Assembly (NCBI GenBank): GCA_016871975.1
Contig: VHBM01000058.1
Location: forward strand, 1-5,144
DNA: 5,144 nt
From: Nitrososphaerota archaeon
GTDB taxonomy: Archaea > Thermoproteota > Nitrososphaeria > Nitrososphaerales > Nitrosopumilaceae
Reading direction: 5' to 3'
The notes under the pieces were generated by a model. That model was not told the origin of the DNA, ran no database searches, and worked only from the letters and a program-made list of their open reading frames with translations. This document shows positions 4,844 through 5,144 of the stretch, piece by piece (positions within the stretch are counted from its first letter, which is position 1; each line of letters starts with the position of its first letter). The translations under genes were made by a program, and so were the position numbers.

Positions 4844-5144
4844 TTATTCTAAAAGCGAATCGATTCTTCTTTTATCACGAATACTTTTTACAAAAAATAG
4901 TGACGTTGCTATAATTCCCATTGAAATTAGTGGTGATACAAACTCTGCATATCTTATCTTGATTTTTTCAGCTTGTAGCTGAGTTGGCTGTAGTATGGGA
5001 TTTTCTGTTATCATTATAAGACCAATTTTGTTTCCTTGTTGTTCAACAAACCAAACATTATTCTTATCATCAGAAGTCATAAACTGTGTAAACGACTGTG
5101 CGGTTGGTAGCTCTACTTCAATCAAATTATCATTTTGCGGATCA
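4844..5144 (-). CDS. Vgb/NHL-like beta-propeller protein with C-terminal membrane anchor, 5'-partial
   Basis: The frame is open to the right edge (99 visible residues), so the true start is outside the window; a TTG at 5125 is internal. The visible part shows blade repeats of the virginiamycin B lyase-like/NHL propeller type: IEVELPT, then SDDKNNVWFVEQQGNKIGLI, where W-F-x-E followed by NKIG is the usual blade signature. A linker leads to a single hydrophobic helix (about SPLISMGIIATSLFFV) and a basic tail (KSIRDKRR). This predicts an extracytoplasmic propeller held in the membrane by its C-terminus. Most archaeal members have no known substrate and the name should not be read as antibiotic resistance. 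The gene converges on the permease fragment with 4 bp between the stops. It may belong to the same metal or surface-protein locus, but only proximity says so. Confidence 0.75.
   Translation of the reverse strand, partial: DPQNDNLIEVELPTAQSFTQFMTSDDKNNVWFVEQQGNKIGLIMITENPILQPTQLQAEKIKIRYAEFVSPLISMGIIATSLFFVKSIRDKRRIDSLLE

Noticed and set aside
5123..5125. TTG at 5125 as start of the last gene
   Set aside because: The frame continues to the window edge and the residues across this point belong to a propeller blade strand.
4844..5144. Streptogramin resistance gene
   Set aside because: Propeller similarity alone does not show lyase activity, the protein is membrane-anchored, and no catalytic residues can be assigned from this fragment.

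Overview
The window looks like chromosomal DNA of an ammonia-oxidising archaeon of the Nitrososphaerota (Thaumarchaeota), most likely the Nitrosopumilus/Nitrosotenuis side of the phylum. The evidence is AT-rich DNA, an archaeal A-type ATP synthase gene pair, an archaeal pyrB/pyrI pair, TATA boxes about 25-30 bp before start codons (typical of leaderless archaeal transcripts), and a surface protein ending in the PEFG-CTERM signal characteristic of these archaea. The exact genus is an inference.

Left part (1-1023, + strand): the 3' end of an ATP synthase operon. A 5'-truncated subunit D is followed, with a 1-nt stop/start overlap, by an unlisted 43-residue charged ORF. The membrane proteolipid (subunit K/c) comes next, with both its own TATA box and a strong Shine-Dalgarno sequence. 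The proteolipid lacks key Na+ ligands, so the rotor is probably H+-coupled. A short A/T-tract region separates it from the convergent pyrI.

Middle (1060-2492): the two aspartate carbamoyltransferase subunits, regulatory PyrI (- strand) and catalytic PyrB (+ strand), are transcribed divergently. Only 41 bp separate their likely start codons, and their core promoters overlap. PyrB supplies carbamoyl-aspartate for pyrimidine synthesis, and PyrI binds nucleotide effectors and Zn. The pyrB 3' end overlaps the next, convergent gene by 20 bp.

Right part (2473-5144): a probable metal-homeostasis locus. A NikR-like ribbon-helix-helix regulator and a secreted, C-terminally anchored PEFG-CTERM protein form a - strand operon with 3 nt between them. 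Divergent to them is an ABC-3 (ZnuB/MntB-type) metal permease that has lost roughly its first 80-100 residues, so it is either a remnant or an unusually short protein. The window closes with the 3' part of a - strand gene for a Vgb/NHL-like beta-propeller with a C-terminal membrane anchor. The NikR-like protein keeps most of the nickel-site geometry but replaces one canonical histidine by lysine, so its effector metal is uncertain.

I saw no tRNA, rRNA, CRISPR array, insertion sequence or origin. There is no gene-free stretch longer than 300 bases; the largest non-coding gaps are below 100 bp and carry promoters or terminators. The unusual points are the short ORF in the ATP synthase operon, the interlocked pyrI/pyrB promoters, and the regulator/surface-protein/truncated-permease locus.
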